Shown piece after piece: positions 50,527-60,350 of a DNA stretch of 64,000 nt; within the stretch, counting starts at the first letter, position 1; each line of letters begins with the position of its first letter. Under the pieces are notes generated by a model that saw only the letters and a list, made by a program, of their open reading frames with translations, was not told the DNA's origin and made no database searches. The stretch comes from Candidatus Aalborgicola defluviihabitans. GTDB taxonomy: Bacteria > Pseudomonadota > Gammaproteobacteria > Burkholderiales > Burkholderiaceae_C. The position numbers and the translations under genes are program-made. The DNA is taken from positions 62,001 to 126,000 of the forward strand of contig JADIXX010000005.1 in NCBI GenBank assembly GCA_016705575.1, given 5' to 3'.

Positions 50527-53500
50527 CACTTTGCCGCGTCCACCTTGATCTTTGCGTTGGGCGATTCCCCGAACATCTCAGGCGCGTACAAGGCCTCAAC
50601 CCGTGTCGGTGGCAGCGAGAACTCGCCCACGTTGTTCAGCCGAATGGTGTATTCCATCTTGACCACGCCTTTGGGCAGGTACTCGTAGTAGCTGCGGAAG
50701 GATTCGAAGCTGCGTTCCTCAAACGCCGGCCAGCCATAGCCTTCTTTTTTCTCACCCTGCGTGGCGATCTCGCTGTCGCGTCCCAGGCCACTGCCCAGAA
50801 TGGTAGCGCCGCCAGGCACCGGGTCGGTAATCACGGCCCAGGTCATGTCGGCACTGGCGTTCACCTCGATGCTGACGCGCAACACATCACCCCGTGTGTA
50901 GCTGCCTGCGGGCAGGCCCTTATTGGCTTGTTCCACCGGGGTAACGGTTTTCTTGATCTGGTAGCCGGCGTTGAACGGCTCCTTTAGCTGGATCGCCGCT
51001 ATGGACTGCAGCGTGAGCCAGGGCTTTCCGGTGCCTTGGTGGGTGACGGTCAGGGTGTCCTTGAGTCCATCTTTGCCAGGCGTTTTGCTCCACGGCAGGA
51101 ACATGCTGTTGTTGCGCAGATTGCCGGGTGCGGCAGGTGCGCCAAACCAGGTGGTTTGGTGCGCGGCACCACTGGCATCGGTGGTCTTGATGCGTTCGAC
51201 CTTGCTCCAGTCCACACTCGCGCTACCCGTGCTCATGCTGGCCTTGGTCGTGCCCGCCACCGGCACGGCTTCAAACTTGGCGCTGAATTTCTCCAATGCC
51301 AGCCCGCCCCACAGGTTGGCCGTGGTGGTGTGCCAGGCGCCGTTTTGCTGGCGGCTGATGAAACCATTGGCAAGGCGGCCCATATCGTCTTTCCAGTCCG
51401 GGTCGTCCAACACGGTCAGGATCAGGCGCGCGGTGTTCACGTCGCCGTTTTGCATCAGCCACCACCAGTAGTCGTCCTTCTCACTGCTGAAGATCATCTT
51501 GGTGCCCTGGTAGCTGATGCGGCTGCGCAAGATTTGGGTGGCCTCTGCCATGCGCTTGTCGCGCTCGGGCACATCAGCTACGCGCTTCAGGATGTTGAGC
51601 CAGTCAATCACTGCGTGTGTAGGCCACTGGTTGGGCGCGATAGTGATGGAGCCCAACATGCGGCCCTGTGCCTTGCCGTAGCGTGACAGGGCTTCAATGG
51701 CGGCCAGTTTGCGGACATCAAGATCTTTGCGCGGGCTCCAAAAGCTGCGCTGGATCCGGCCTTCGACAAACGCAATCAGTCCGCGCTCCATGGGCGCGCG
51801 CACTTCGTCACTTAGGGCAAAAGCGGGGTTGATGCTGGCGGCCTCGTGGGTAGCGGCCAGCAGGTAGGCGGTGAGGGTGTCGCTGCCCCGGTTGGACTCA
51901 CCGTCGCGCGGCGGGAAGTAGCTGGCCAGTCCGTCACTGTCCAGATAGCTGGGGATCTGCGCGGCCACGGTCTGCCACATCTTGCCGTCACGCAAGCCCA
52001 CGCTCTTGCTGGTCTTTTGTTCAAGGCAGGCAAAGGGGTAGTTGGCAAACCAGTCCTTTACGCCTGGCAGGCCTTCAGCCAGCTTGGGTTGGAAGGACAT
52101 CTTCAAGCCGCCACGGCCCGGCAGCGCATCGGCTGGTGGGTTCACATCCAGACTAAAGGGGCCATCCAGCTGCACCAGCGTGGCCTGTTGCACCGTGAGC
52201 GGTACAGCGGGGATGATGCGCTGGCTGGCCTTGAGTGCATCGCGGGCGCCGCTTATGGTGTCTTTGGCATCAATCTCCCACAAAATGGACTCAAAGCGGC
52301 TTTGCGCCAGCTGAGCCGGGGCGGTGACCATCCACGCCACTTCGCGGGCATCGCCGGCAGGAATGTCCACGGTCTGCGGTTTGAGGTCCAGCAGCGTGGC
52401 ACGCGGGCTCACTTCCACCTTCATGGCCTGTTTGGTGGTGTTGCGCAGGGTGAGCTGCGCGCGGTACTGGTCGTCCTCGCGCACCAAGGGCGGCAGGCCG
52501 CTGATGATTTGCAAATCTTGCGTGGCGCGAATGCTGGTGCTGCCGGTGCCAAACAGGCCGGTAGACGCATCGGCCACGGCCACGATTTTGAAGGTGGTGA
52601 GCGCGTCGTTCAGCGGTACCGTCACCTGGGCCTGGCCGTTGGCATCGAGCTTGACGGCGGGCTGCCACAACAGCAGGGTGTCCAGCAACTCACGCGCACC
52701 GCTGTGTCCACCACCACCACCGGCAGGAACGGCCTTGCGGCCATAGTGACGACGGCCAATGATTTCCATTTGCGCGGTGGACGTTTCTACGCCCCAGCTG
52801 CGACGCTGCAGCATGGCATCCAGCAGGTTCCAGCTGGTGTTGGGCATCAGTTCCAGCAGCGCCTGGTCTACCGCGGCAATAGCCACCTCGGCATTCGCTG
52901 CCGGTTGGCCGTTGGGCAGCTTCACCTGGATCGTGACCTTGGCTTGGCTGCGCACGGCGTAGCTTTCCTTGTCGGCCTTCACGCTCACATCCAGTTGGTG
53001 CGCCTTGGTACCGACGCGGATTTCTGCCACGCCCAGTCGGAAGGCGGGCTTGCTCAGGTCCACTAGCGCTGTGGGCGCCACGTACTCTTTGCCTTCATAC
53101 CAAAAGCCAGTCCACCATTCGCGCGGGGCCTTGTAGCCCCAGGTGAAGAAGCTGTACCACGGCACCTCGCGCAGGCGGCCACGCAGGGCCAGCACGCTCA
53201 CATAGACGTTGGGCCCCCAACCATCCTTGATTTTCAGTTGCACCGTGGGGTCTTGCCCATTGAGTTGCACGACTTCCGTCTCCAAAATGCCTTCGCGCTC
53301 CACCGCCACCAGGGCGGTTGCAAAACGGAACGGCATGCGAACCTGAAACTTGGCGGTCTCGCCCGGTTGGTAACTTTTCTTCTCGGGCAATAGGTCAATG
53401 CGGTCGGTGTTTTCGCCGCCAAACCACATCTCACCCTGCTTGGTGACATACACGCTGCTGGCGGCCTGAATGCTGTTGCTATTGGCGTCTTTGGCAGTGA

Positions 53501-56500
53501 CCACCAGCTCGACTTCACCGGCTTCATTGAGTGCGGTTTCGCACAGCAGCAAGCCGCGTGAATCGCTCTTGCCACTGCACACGCTGCCCAGCTCTTTCAC
53601 GCTGGTCTTGTTGTCGTACGTGTAAAAACCGCCCACCATGCGCTTGCGCGTGGTGGTGGTGATGCGCGCGGTGGCTTTGACCTCTAGCGCTACGTCGGCC
53701 TGTGGCTTGCCAGAGAGGTCCAACGCCAGGGCCTGGAACTTGATTTTTTGGCTGCTGGACACCCAACCCTCGGTCTTGATGCCGGCCACCACGGCGGCGG
53801 GCCACAGGGTTTGCGTGCTGCGGATGGTTTGCACCTCGCCATTGGGGTCAGAGTAGGTGGCTTCCAGCAGCAGGTCTTGCGGCGTGCGCTTGGTGGGCAC
53901 CTTGTCTACTGTCACTTTGCCACCGCCATTCTTGTCCAGGGTGATAGGGAGCTTGTCGGCAATGACGCGCGAATCGGCCGATGCATCCACTTCTTCTTCG
54001 CCCTCTGGGCGGTTGTCGCGCGGGCCACGGGGCGGCTGGAAGTTGAATTCGCTGTAATCCGGGTAATTCAGGTACTTGCCACGCACCAAGGCTGAAACAC
54101 GAACCGGCAGGTTGGCGGCGGCACCGCCGGCCACGTAGTTGACTTGTACGTCCACTGGTACGGACTTCACATTCACCAAGGCTGCTTTTTCGGAGGGGGT
54201 GACGCGGCCTTCCAGAACCGGCAGCCGGAATTCCTCAACCCGGAACTGTCCGGTGGAGTAAGTGCCGTTACCATTGTTCTTGCCGCCGCCGCGCAGTTCT
54301 ACCTGGTAGACGCCCAGCTTGGCTGCGGGTGGAATCGCAAACGTGCTTTCGGCACTCAAACCACCCGTGGCTGTTTTGCGCCACGCAAGGGCTTGCGTGT
54401 ACTGTTGGCCACTGCCAACATGGGTGATCGTCAGTGTGGCAGGAGTGGTGTCAGGCAGCCCAAAGCCGGACGAAGTTTCCGTGCGGATCAGATGTTTCAT
54501 CGACACGGTTTCGCCGGCGCGCAGCAGGGTGCGGTCGAAAATAGTGTGGGCGCGTGCATCGGGCTGTACCTCGCGGCTGGTGGGTAAGTTGAAACGCCAG
54601 GGTTCGATGCCGCGGTTCCAGTCACTCCAGGTAAAGGCCATGTCTTGCACTGTGCCCTTGCCGTCCGCACCCGGTTGTGCGGCGCGGGCACTGACAAAAT
54701 AGGCTTGTGTATAAGCGCCGTCGCCTTGGCAGGAGGGCGCTTGGGGCGAAAGGCCGCTGAAGCGGGCAATGCCGTGGGCGTCGGTCGTAGCGTTGCCCAC
54801 TTCGCGACCCCTGCAGTCGGAAACCTTGACCACGGCCTGTGGCACCGGCGCGCCCTTGTCCAACGTGGTCACCCATGCCAGCGCGTTTTCGCGCCCCAGC
54901 TTGAAGTGCACGCCTAAATTGGTCACCAACGCCGAGGTGCGCACGTACATGGTGCGGTCCTTGCCATGGCGTTCATCGAGCAGACTGCTGCCCAATTTTT
55001 GTGATGCAATCTCCACCACGTGAAAGCCTGCGCCCAGTGGAATGCCGACGACCTCAAAGGGGCGCGGATCACCGGCGGTTGGCTGGGGCAGGTCCAGCGT
55101 CTTGATGCCGGTTTGGCCCTGCAGCAACGACACCATGCGCGACTGCACTTCGTCGCGCTCATCAGCATTCAGGGGCTTGGGTAACGCGCCTTTCACCTCC
55201 CGCGCAGCGCTGCCACGCGACACGGTAAAACTGTCATAGCGCTGCACCTTCAAAAACCAGTTGATGATGTCGGCGTCTGCGGTCGGTTGCAGGGTGCTGA
55301 CCTTGCCTTGGGCGGCTGGCGCGGTTTCTACGTTGCGCAGCGTCACCGGTAGCAGCGCTACGCCACCGGGTTCGGCAAAGCGCTCCACAATGCCAAAAGG
55401 TGCGGCGGCAAATTTGGCCAGTGGTGGCATCGCGCCGGTGGACACCTTGAGCGGAAAGCTGTCGGCGTTACGCAGGCTGCGCCCCGAAGCATCTTTGAAC
55501 CCCTTGGGCAGCTCCAGCGTAAAGGCTGTTTGTTCGGGGAAGATGCCTTTGAAGTTCACCGAGTTGACGACATGGTCTTCATCGTCAGAGGCGTTGTCGT
55601 CGTTGTCCTTGGCGGGTTTGAAGCTGTCCTTGCCAGACTGCAGGCGGATGGCGTCCAGCAATTTGGCTGACACCGGTGCGTTGAAGCCCAGACGCATGGG
55701 GCGAATTGGCAAGCAGGCGCTTTGTGCGTTCTCCCGCTCACAGGAGAAGGTAGCCGTGAAGGGCTCACGCACCTGGTATGCGAAGCGCTTTTCCACAGAG
55801 TTGGCCACGCCAGTGGCGTTGCTGCCGCTGGGCGGTGTGCTGACTCCCTTGCCAAACACCAACTGCACTTTGGCCGATGCGCTCAAGGTGCGGTTGCAGG
55901 CCAGGGTGACAATGCTCAGAGGCTCTTTGACGGCTGCGTTATCCAGGCCCTGAGACTTTAGCAGCGCTGCACGCTCTTTGCCGTCGATTAGTCGCACAGC
56001 AACCCGTTCGCCCAGCCCCTCTACCGCGCACCACACGTTGGCCTGCACGCTGGCAAGGGTGGCCGGCCCGTTCAATTGCAGGGTGAAGAACTGTTCCTCG
56101 TCAATGCGGGCATTGACGTCGGGCCGGATACTTTGCACAAAGGGGCCGCCCGTGTTGAAGCGAAAGCGGGTATTGCCCGTTAGCTCAATGCCCTTGGCGG
56201 ACTTGAAGCCGGCACGGGTCTGCAGACTGCAGGACACGCCGGGCGGCAGATCGTTCTCAAACTCGAACGCCCAACTGCGGTCGGTCACCCAGCGCCCGCT
56301 GCCCTTGGTGACTTGAGCGTCGCTACAGATCAAAGTGAGCGGCGCCTCGGCTTTGGGGTCACCAAAGTTGACCGCACTGTCGTCAAACTTGGCCAGCACC
56401 TGGCGCACGCGCGCCACCTCGCCCTGCGGCGAGACGCTGACAATCTGGAATGCGTATGCCTGCAATGCGGCGCTGGCTAACAGCGCCGCGCAGGTCTTGA

Positions 56501-56516
56501 GAATGGAATGGCCCAC
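50526..56516 (-). CDS. bacterial alpha-2-macroglobulin
   Basis: Very long exported protein of 1996 residues. A GTG at 56516 is chosen because AGGAGG lies 7 nt upstream and the product then starts with a signal peptide (GHSILKTCAALLASAALQAY); the ATG-type extension upstream lacks this. MG-type beta-sandwich domains fill the N-terminal two thirds. The thioester motif CLEQ is at Cys1497-Gln1500 (FACLEQKTSK), with a bait-region-like segment before it. In E. coli the YfhM homologue traps proteases in the periplasm and is paired with PBP1C, which repairs peptidoglycan. First gene of the group ending with pbpC. Confidence 0.93.
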   Translation of the reverse strand: MGHSILKTCAALLASAALQAYAFQIVSVSPQGEVARVRQVLAKFDDSAVNFGDPKAEAPLTLICSDAQVTKGSGRWVTDRSWAFEFENDLPPGVSCSLQTRAGFKSAKGIELTGNTRFRFNTGGPFVQSIRPDVNARIDEEQFFTLQLNGPATLASVQANVWCAVEGLGERVAVRLIDGKERAALLKSQGLDNAAVKEPLSIVTLACNRTLSASAKVQLVFGKGVSTPPSGSNATGVANSVEKRFAYQVREPFTATFSCERENAQSACLPIRPMRLGFNAPVSAKLLDAIRLQSGKDSFKPAKDNDDNASDDEDHVVNSVNFKGIFPEQTAFTLELPKGFKDASGRSLRNADSFPLKVSTGAMPPLAKFAAAPFGIVERFAEPGGVALLPVTLRNVETAPAAQGKVSTLQPTADADIINWFLKVQRYDSFTVSRGSAAREVKGALPKPLNADERDEVQSRMVSLLQGQTGIKTLDLPQPTAGDPRPFEVVGIPLGAGFHVVEIASQKLGSSLLDERHGKDRTMYVRTSALVTNLGVHFKLGRENALAWVTTLDKGAPVPQAVVKVSDCRGREVGNATTDAHGIARFSGLSPQAPSCQGDGAYTQAYFVSARAAQPGADGKGTVQDMAFTWSDWNRGIEPWRFNLPTSREVQPDARAHTIFDRTLLRAGETVSMKHLIRTETSSGFGLPDTTPATLTITHVGSGQQYTQALAWRKTATGGLSAESTFAIPPAAKLGVYQVELRGGGKNNGNGTYSTGQFRVEEFRLPVLEGRVTPSEKAALVNVKSVPVDVQVNYVAGGAAANLPVRVSALVRGKYLNYPDYSEFNFQPPRGPRDNRPEGEEEVDASADSRVIADKLPITLDKNGGGKVTVDKVPTKRTPQDLLLEATYSDPNGEVQTIRSTQTLWPAAVVAGIKTEGWVSSSQKIKFQALALDLSGKPQADVALEVKATARITTTTRKRMVGGFYTYDNKTSVKELGSVCSGKSDSRGLLLCETALNEAGEVELVVTAKDANSNSIQAASSVYVTKQGEMWFGGENTDRIDLLPEKKSYQPGETAKFQVRMPFRFATALVAVEREGILETEVVQLNGQDPTVQLKIKDGWGPNVYVSVLALRGRLREVPWYSFFTWGYKAPREWWTGFWYEGKEYVAPTALVDLSKPAFRLGVAEIRVGTKAHQLDVSVKADKESYAVRSQAKVTIQVKLPNGQPAANAEVAIAAVDQALLELMPNTSWNLLDAMLQRRSWGVETSTAQMEIIGRRHYGRKAVPAGGGGGHSGARELLDTLLLWQPAVKLDANGQAQVTVPLNDALTTFKIVAVADASTGLFGTGSTSIRATQDLQIISGLPPLVREDDQYRAQLTLRNTTKQAMKVEVSPRATLLDLKPQTVDIPAGDAREVAWMVTAPAQLAQSRFESILWEIDAKDTISGARDALKASQRIIPAVPLTVQQATLVQLDGPFSLDVNPPADALPGRGGLKMSFQPKLAEGLPGVKDWFANYPFACLEQKTSKSVGLRDGKMWQTVAAQIPSYLDSDGLASYFPPRDGESNRGSDTLTAYLLAATHEAASINPAFALSDEVRAPMERGLIAFVEGRIQRSFWSPRKDLDVRKLAAIEALSRYGKAQGRMLGSITIAPNQWPTHAVIDWLNILKRVADVPERDKRMAEATQILRSRISYQGTKMIFSSEKDDYWWWLMQNGDVNTARLILTVLDDPDWKDDMGRLANGFISRQQNGAWHTTTANLWGGLALEKFSAKFEAVPVAGTTKASMSTGSASVDWSKVERIKTTDASGAAHQTTWFGAPAAPGNLRNNSMFLPWSKTPGKDGLKDTLTVTHQGTGKPWLTLQSIAAIQLKEPFNAGYQIKKTVTPVEQANKGLPAGSYTRGDVLRVSIEVNASADMTWAVITDPVPGGATILGSGLGRDSEIATQGEKKEGYGWPAFEERSFESFRSYYEYLPKGVVKMEYTIRLNNVGEFSLPPTRVEALYAPEMFGESPNAKIKVDAAK

Positions 56517-56619
56517 AATCGCTCCTCCTTGAAGGGGCGAGGTTATCCGATTTGGAAGCAAATGTGTCGTCCTTGCGTGGGATGAAACGCACATTGCTGC
56601 TTGCGGACGGTACGAAATC

Positions 56620-57400
56620 TTACGACGTGGCGGGCGGGGCACCCACAGCGCTGCAAAACGTGTAGGTGTTGCCGCCCTTGGCCTTGCTTATGTACATCGC
56701 CGAGTCCGCCATCGAAATGAGTACATCGACTTCGGTGGCGTCGGAGGGGTAGATGCAGATGCCAATGCTGGCACCGACACGGCAGTGTGGCCCTTGTGGC
56801 AATGCGATATCGTGTTGTAGAGCATCAATCAGTTTGACCGCCATGCCTGCGATGGCGGCAGGCTCATGCAGGTCGCCCAGCACGACGGCGAACTCGTCCC
56901 CACCCGGCCGTGCCACGGTGTCGGACTCACGCACACAGGCCTGCCAGCGTCCAGCCACTTCTTGCAGAACCCAGTCGCCTGCATCGTGCCCATAGTTGTC
57001 ATTGACGAGCTTGAAACCGTCCAGATCCGCAAACAGCACTGCGACCAAGGCGCCGCTGCGTTTGGCCAATCATTTCTTCGGCAGAGTAGCCCAGCAAACG
57101 GTAGGCGGCTTCGTTCCAGTTGATGACCTGTCCGCGCTGCTCAACCACAAACCGCATTGGACGCGATCAATATCGCGGGGATCAAAGCCCGCACGATCGT
57201 GCGTACAGTGGCAAAGACCGCAACAGTCATCAGAACCTGCATCTGGGCAATGCGGGATCGATGAGCCAGTCCAGAAACGCGTAAGTCGCCAACAAAATGG
57301 CCGTCGCAATGACAACCAGTTTTGCGAGTGTCCGATGCTGGGCAATCCAGATGATTTCGTTGTCGTTAAAGCTAAACATGGCGGCAACCCAATCCTGGTA
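56620..57400 (-). pseudogene. decayed membrane PAS-GGDEF protein gene
   Basis: The 3' part encodes most of a GGDEF domain (FADLDGFKLVNDNYGHDAG, the site RPGGDEFAVV, VGASIGICIYP). The part with DxLTGLxNR is missing. A frame-shifted stretch before it reads as a PAS end (RFVVEQRGQVINWNEAAYRL, then GYSAEEM), joined by an internal deletion near 57065. Further upstream, frames with membrane-helix character (LVVIATAILLATYAFLDWL) suggest the lost N-terminal sensor. Not functional as a whole. Confidence 0.75.
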
Positions 57401-57531
57401 GATCACGTACGCAACGAAAGCAGGGCGATGCGGGCTTATACCCAGTACAGTATCAGAATGCATCAAATTCCGTGAGGGGTTACCTCCCAAATTGGGCAGA
57501 AAACCGGACTGCTTGCGTGGAAAATACACCC

Positions 57532-58023
57532 ATGGCCAAAAAAGATCATGTATCCGAAACCCCCGCTACCCAGCTGCTCAGGGCGAGCAAAGTGGCGTTC
57601 ACTGAGCACCCTTACGAATACCTGGAGCACGGCGGCGCCCAGCACAGCGCACAAGTGCTGGATTTTGATCCCTTCTCGGTGGTCAAAACCCTGGTGATGC
57701 AGGACCAGGACGCAAAGCCCTTGCTGGTGTTGATGCACGGTAACCGCAGGGTGTCCACCAAAAATCTGGCTCGTCAAATTGGCGCCAAGTCGGTGGAGCC
57801 CTGTGCGCCCGAGGTGGCCAATCGGCATAGCGGTTACCTGGTGGGTGGTACCTCGCCCTTTGGCACGCGTCGCACCATGCCGGTGTACATCGAGGAAACC
57901 ATCCTGGCCTTGCCGAAAATCCTGATCAACGGGGGCCGGCGTGGCTATCTGGTTGGTATTGATCCTGCCGTTTGCGTGCAGTTGCTGGCTGCAAAGCGGG
58001 TACAGTGCGCCTTGGCTGATTGA
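57532..58023 (+). CDS. ybaK: Cys-tRNA(Pro)/Cys-tRNA(Cys) deacylase YbaK
   Basis: Editing enzyme of 163 residues that hydrolyses mischarged Cys-tRNA(Pro). Family motifs: YLEHGGAQHSAQVL, KTLVMQDQDAKPLLVLMHGN, and the conserved GYLVGGTSPFGTRRTMPVYI. The ATG at 57532 gives the normal length; the longer frame runs into the decayed upstream gene. It is followed 27 bp later by plsY. Confidence 0.93.
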   Translation: MAKKDHVSETPATQLLRASKVAFTEHPYEYLEHGGAQHSAQVLDFDPFSVVKTLVMQDQDAKPLLVLMHGNRRVSTKNLARQIGAKSVEPCAPEVANRHSGYLVGGTSPFGTRRTMPVYIEETILALPKILINGGRRGYLVGIDPAVCVQLLAAKRVQCALAD

Positions 58024-58050
58024 AGCCTTTCGATTTCAGGAGAACTGGTT

Positions 58051-58698
58051 TTGGATTCCCTCGCTGCTTTCTATCCCCTGCTGGCCACCATTGCTGCATA
58101 TTTGGTGGGCTCGCTCTCGTTTGCCGTCATTGTGAGCCGTGTCATGGGCCTGAACGATCCGCGCACTTTTGGCAGCAAGAACCCCGGCGCCACCAATGTA
58201 CTGCGCTCTGGATCCAAGACGGCGGCCATCGTGACGCTGTTGCTCGACGCCCTCAAAGGCTGGCTGCCGGTCATGCTGGTGAAATGGTTCGGTCAGCCGT
58301 ATGGTCTGGGTGACGGTACGGTCGCCATGGTGGGCCTGGCCGCGTTTTTGGGTCATTTGTTTCCGGTGTTCTTCCGCTTTGCGGGTGGCAAGGGCGTGGC
58401 AACAGCTTTGGGCGTGCTGCTGGCGACCAATTGGATACTGGGCGTGGCCACGCTGGTTACCTGGCTGATCATTGCGGTGTTTTTCCGCTATTCATCGCTG
58501 GCGTCGTTGGTTGCCGCCGTTTTTGCACCGGTCTATTACCTGATGGGTGATGGCGTAGTGTGGGCTGCGGACAGAAGCATTGTGCTGTGCACTGCCATCA
58601 TGTCGTTGCTGCTGATATGGCGCCACGCCGAGAATATTGGCCGCTTGGCCAAAGGCAAAGAGTCCAAACTGGGCAAGAAGAAGCACCACCATCACTGA
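58051..58698 (+). CDS. plsY: glycerol-3-phosphate acyltransferase PlsY
   Basis: Membrane enzyme of 215 residues that acylates glycerol 3-phosphate from acyl-phosphate, the first step of phospholipid synthesis. Conserved loops: GSKNPGATNVLR, the Gly-rich FRFAGGKGVATALGVL, and a C-terminal segment with WRHAENIGRLAKGKE. The start is a TTG at 58051, with AGGAG about 8 nt upstream. The C-terminus ends in KKKHHHH, a natural His run in the cytoplasm. Confidence 0.94.
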   Translation: MDSLAAFYPLLATIAAYLVGSLSFAVIVSRVMGLNDPRTFGSKNPGATNVLRSGSKTAAIVTLLLDALKGWLPVMLVKWFGQPYGLGDGTVAMVGLAAFLGHLFPVFFRFAGGKGVATALGVLLATNWILGVATLVTWLIIAVFFRYSSLASLVAAVFAPVYYLMGDGVVWAADRSIVLCTAIMSLLLIWRHAENIGRLAKGKESKLGKKKHHHH

Positions 58699-58727
58699 AG
58701 CGCCGCCACAGCGCAGTTGCCAGTGAT

Positions 58728-59684
58728 TTATTGCGGTGTCTGCTGTGCTGCGTAGGCGCCGAGTCGCAGAATGTGAAAGTGGTTAAGGCGTGCCCGTACC
58801 GATGAAGCTGCCAGTGCCGCGCGGATCCGCGGACTGCGCTCGGCCGTGTTGTGCAGCCGTGGGTTGGGGTTGAGTTGCCCGTTGGCCGAGCCAAAAATGG
58901 CTACGTAGGGGTGGTTGTGCTGCTCGCTTCGCCGCAGCACAACGGCCAGCTCGTCAGTGTCCAGGCGGACATAGGTGCCAGGCGGACACAGGCCCACCAC
59001 GCGCACCAGGGTGTGCCCCACTTCGTCGGACTTGTCGGCCAGAATGGAGCGTGCTGACTCAGTGGCGCTTCGGCCTGTCCGCGAGTTACGCGGGCTGATC
59101 ATGGCTGCGTAGCGGTCTACCACCTTGAGAATGCGCGTCAATCGGGTGGCTGGCGGTGCCAGGCGCAGGTCGGCCCGATCAATGGTGTCGTCATGGTGAC
59201 GCGAGACGATGTCCAGCCACAAGGAGTCAATTACCCCCAGGTTGGATAGCATCAAACTGCCTTTGACCGTGTGGGCGCGGATCATGTCCTGCTGTTCGAT
59301 GGTCGGTTTTTCGGTCTGGGTGGCCAGAGCGTCCTGCAAGGTGGTCATGGCAATGTTCATGGTCAGGGCCGCATGCACCAGGCTGTCGCGCTCGGGCTTG
59401 GAAATGCCCAGCTCGGAGGCCATTAGGTGGCACAGCACGGCGCACACCAGGGAGTGAGAGGCGCTGTAGCCAACCGGTGAGTTGCCTGCCAGCTGAAACA
59501 GCAGGTAAAGGGCCACATCCGGGTCGCGTTGCAGCAGGCCCTGCATCCAGCGGTCGTACTGCAGTACTCGGTGGGCGAATTCTTGCGTGCTGTCCGGGTT
59601 GGTCAAAATCACGCCCAGGCCGGACTCCAAATCCGACCACAGGGACAGCAAGTCTTCATATTCGAATTCACTCTGGATGGTCAC
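58728..59684 (-). CDS. degenerate HD/HD-GYP-like protein
   Basis: Protein of 318 residues with a GTG start. The fold of an HD phosphohydrolase is recognisable: YSASHSLVCAVLCHLMASEL keeps the first His. The HD pair that should bind metal reads MN (TMNIAM), and the later HH-type motif reads SRHHDDTID. Loss of the metal-binding Asp suggests no phosphodiesterase activity. It may bind c-di-GMP or act as an output domain. It is 13 bp after the retropepsin gene and probably in one operon with yajQ. Confidence 0.7.
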   Translation of the reverse strand: MTIQSEFEYEDLLSLWSDLESGLGVILTNPDSTQEFAHRVLQYDRWMQGLLQRDPDVALYLLFQLAGNSPVGYSASHSLVCAVLCHLMASELGISKPERDSLVHAALTMNIAMTTLQDALATQTEKPTIEQQDMIRAHTVKGSLMLSNLGVIDSLWLDIVSRHHDDTIDRADLRLAPPATRLTRILKVVDRYAAMISPRNSRTGRSATESARSILADKSDEVGHTLVRVVGLCPPGTYVRLDTDELAVVLRRSEQHNHPYVAIFGSANGQLNPNPRLHNTAERSPRIRAALAASSVRARLNHFHILRLGAYAAQQTPQ

Positions 59685-59697
59685 AGCGATTCTCGTT

Positions 59698-60348
59698 TTA
59701 GTAGCGCTTTTCCAGCACCATTTGGTCGTTGGCCCGCGTCATCTGGAAATGGGTCAGGAAGGTGTTGCCCAACAGTACATAGGGCATGGAGCCGGCCGAT
59801 ACGACAGCATCAACACCATGCACTGACACATCACCGACCCGTACCGAGCTGAGCTTGATGACCCATGCCGGAACGACGCCGTTGGCGGTGCTCACGCGCA
59901 TGGGCTGCCCGGATTGATAGGCAATGCCCAATCGCTGGGCGTCCTGCACGCTCAGTGAAACCGCCGTGGCCCCGGTGTCCACCACCATTTGGACTGATTT
60001 GCCATTGATCTGGCCCAGCGTAAAGAAATGTCCACCGCTGCCGGCTGTCAGCACGATGCGGTTACCACTGTCCCCAACACCGGAGCCGGCACCCACACTG
60101 GCCGGTGCATCGCCCACCCGCAAAGTGTGCCGCGTGCCACTGATCTCCACAACAGCCTGGTCACCTTGCGTGGAAACAATCTTCACGCCCTTGTAGGTGT
60201 CGCCTGCCGCCACGGTCTTGGGCGTTGCGCCATTGACAATGATCAACGCCTTGCCGCCCAGCATGCCCGAAAGACCCACGGTCTGTGCCTGGGCCACGGG
60301 GGCCAGACAACCGGCCACGCACAGGGCAAGCAGGGCGCGTTGCTTCAT
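59698..60348 (-). CDS. retropepsin-like aspartic protease (TIGR02281-like), exported
   Basis: Protein of 216 residues with a signal peptide (MKQRALLALCVAGCLAPVAQ). The catalytic motif is VVDTGATAVSLS; the fold's second half has the hydrophobic SMPYVLLGNTFL typical of clan AA. The N-terminal region is a small beta domain. One motif per chain means it must work as a homodimer, presumably in the periplasm. Only 2 nt separate it from yajQ. Confidence 0.88.
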   Translation of the reverse strand: MKQRALLALCVAGCLAPVAQAQTVGLSGMLGGKALIIVNGATPKTVAAGDTYKGVKIVSTQGDQAVVEISGTRHTLRVGDAPASVGAGSGVGDSGNRIVLTAGSGGHFFTLGQINGKSVQMVVDTGATAVSLSVQDAQRLGIAYQSGQPMRVSTANGVVPAWVIKLSSVRVGDVSVHGVDAVVSAGSMPYVLLGNTFLTHFQMTRANDQMVLEKRY

Positions 60349-60350
60349 GG

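Noticed and set aside
58694..58727. Hairpin TCACTG/CAGTGA after plsY as a terminator
   Set aside because: Long loop and no T-run; too weak to call.
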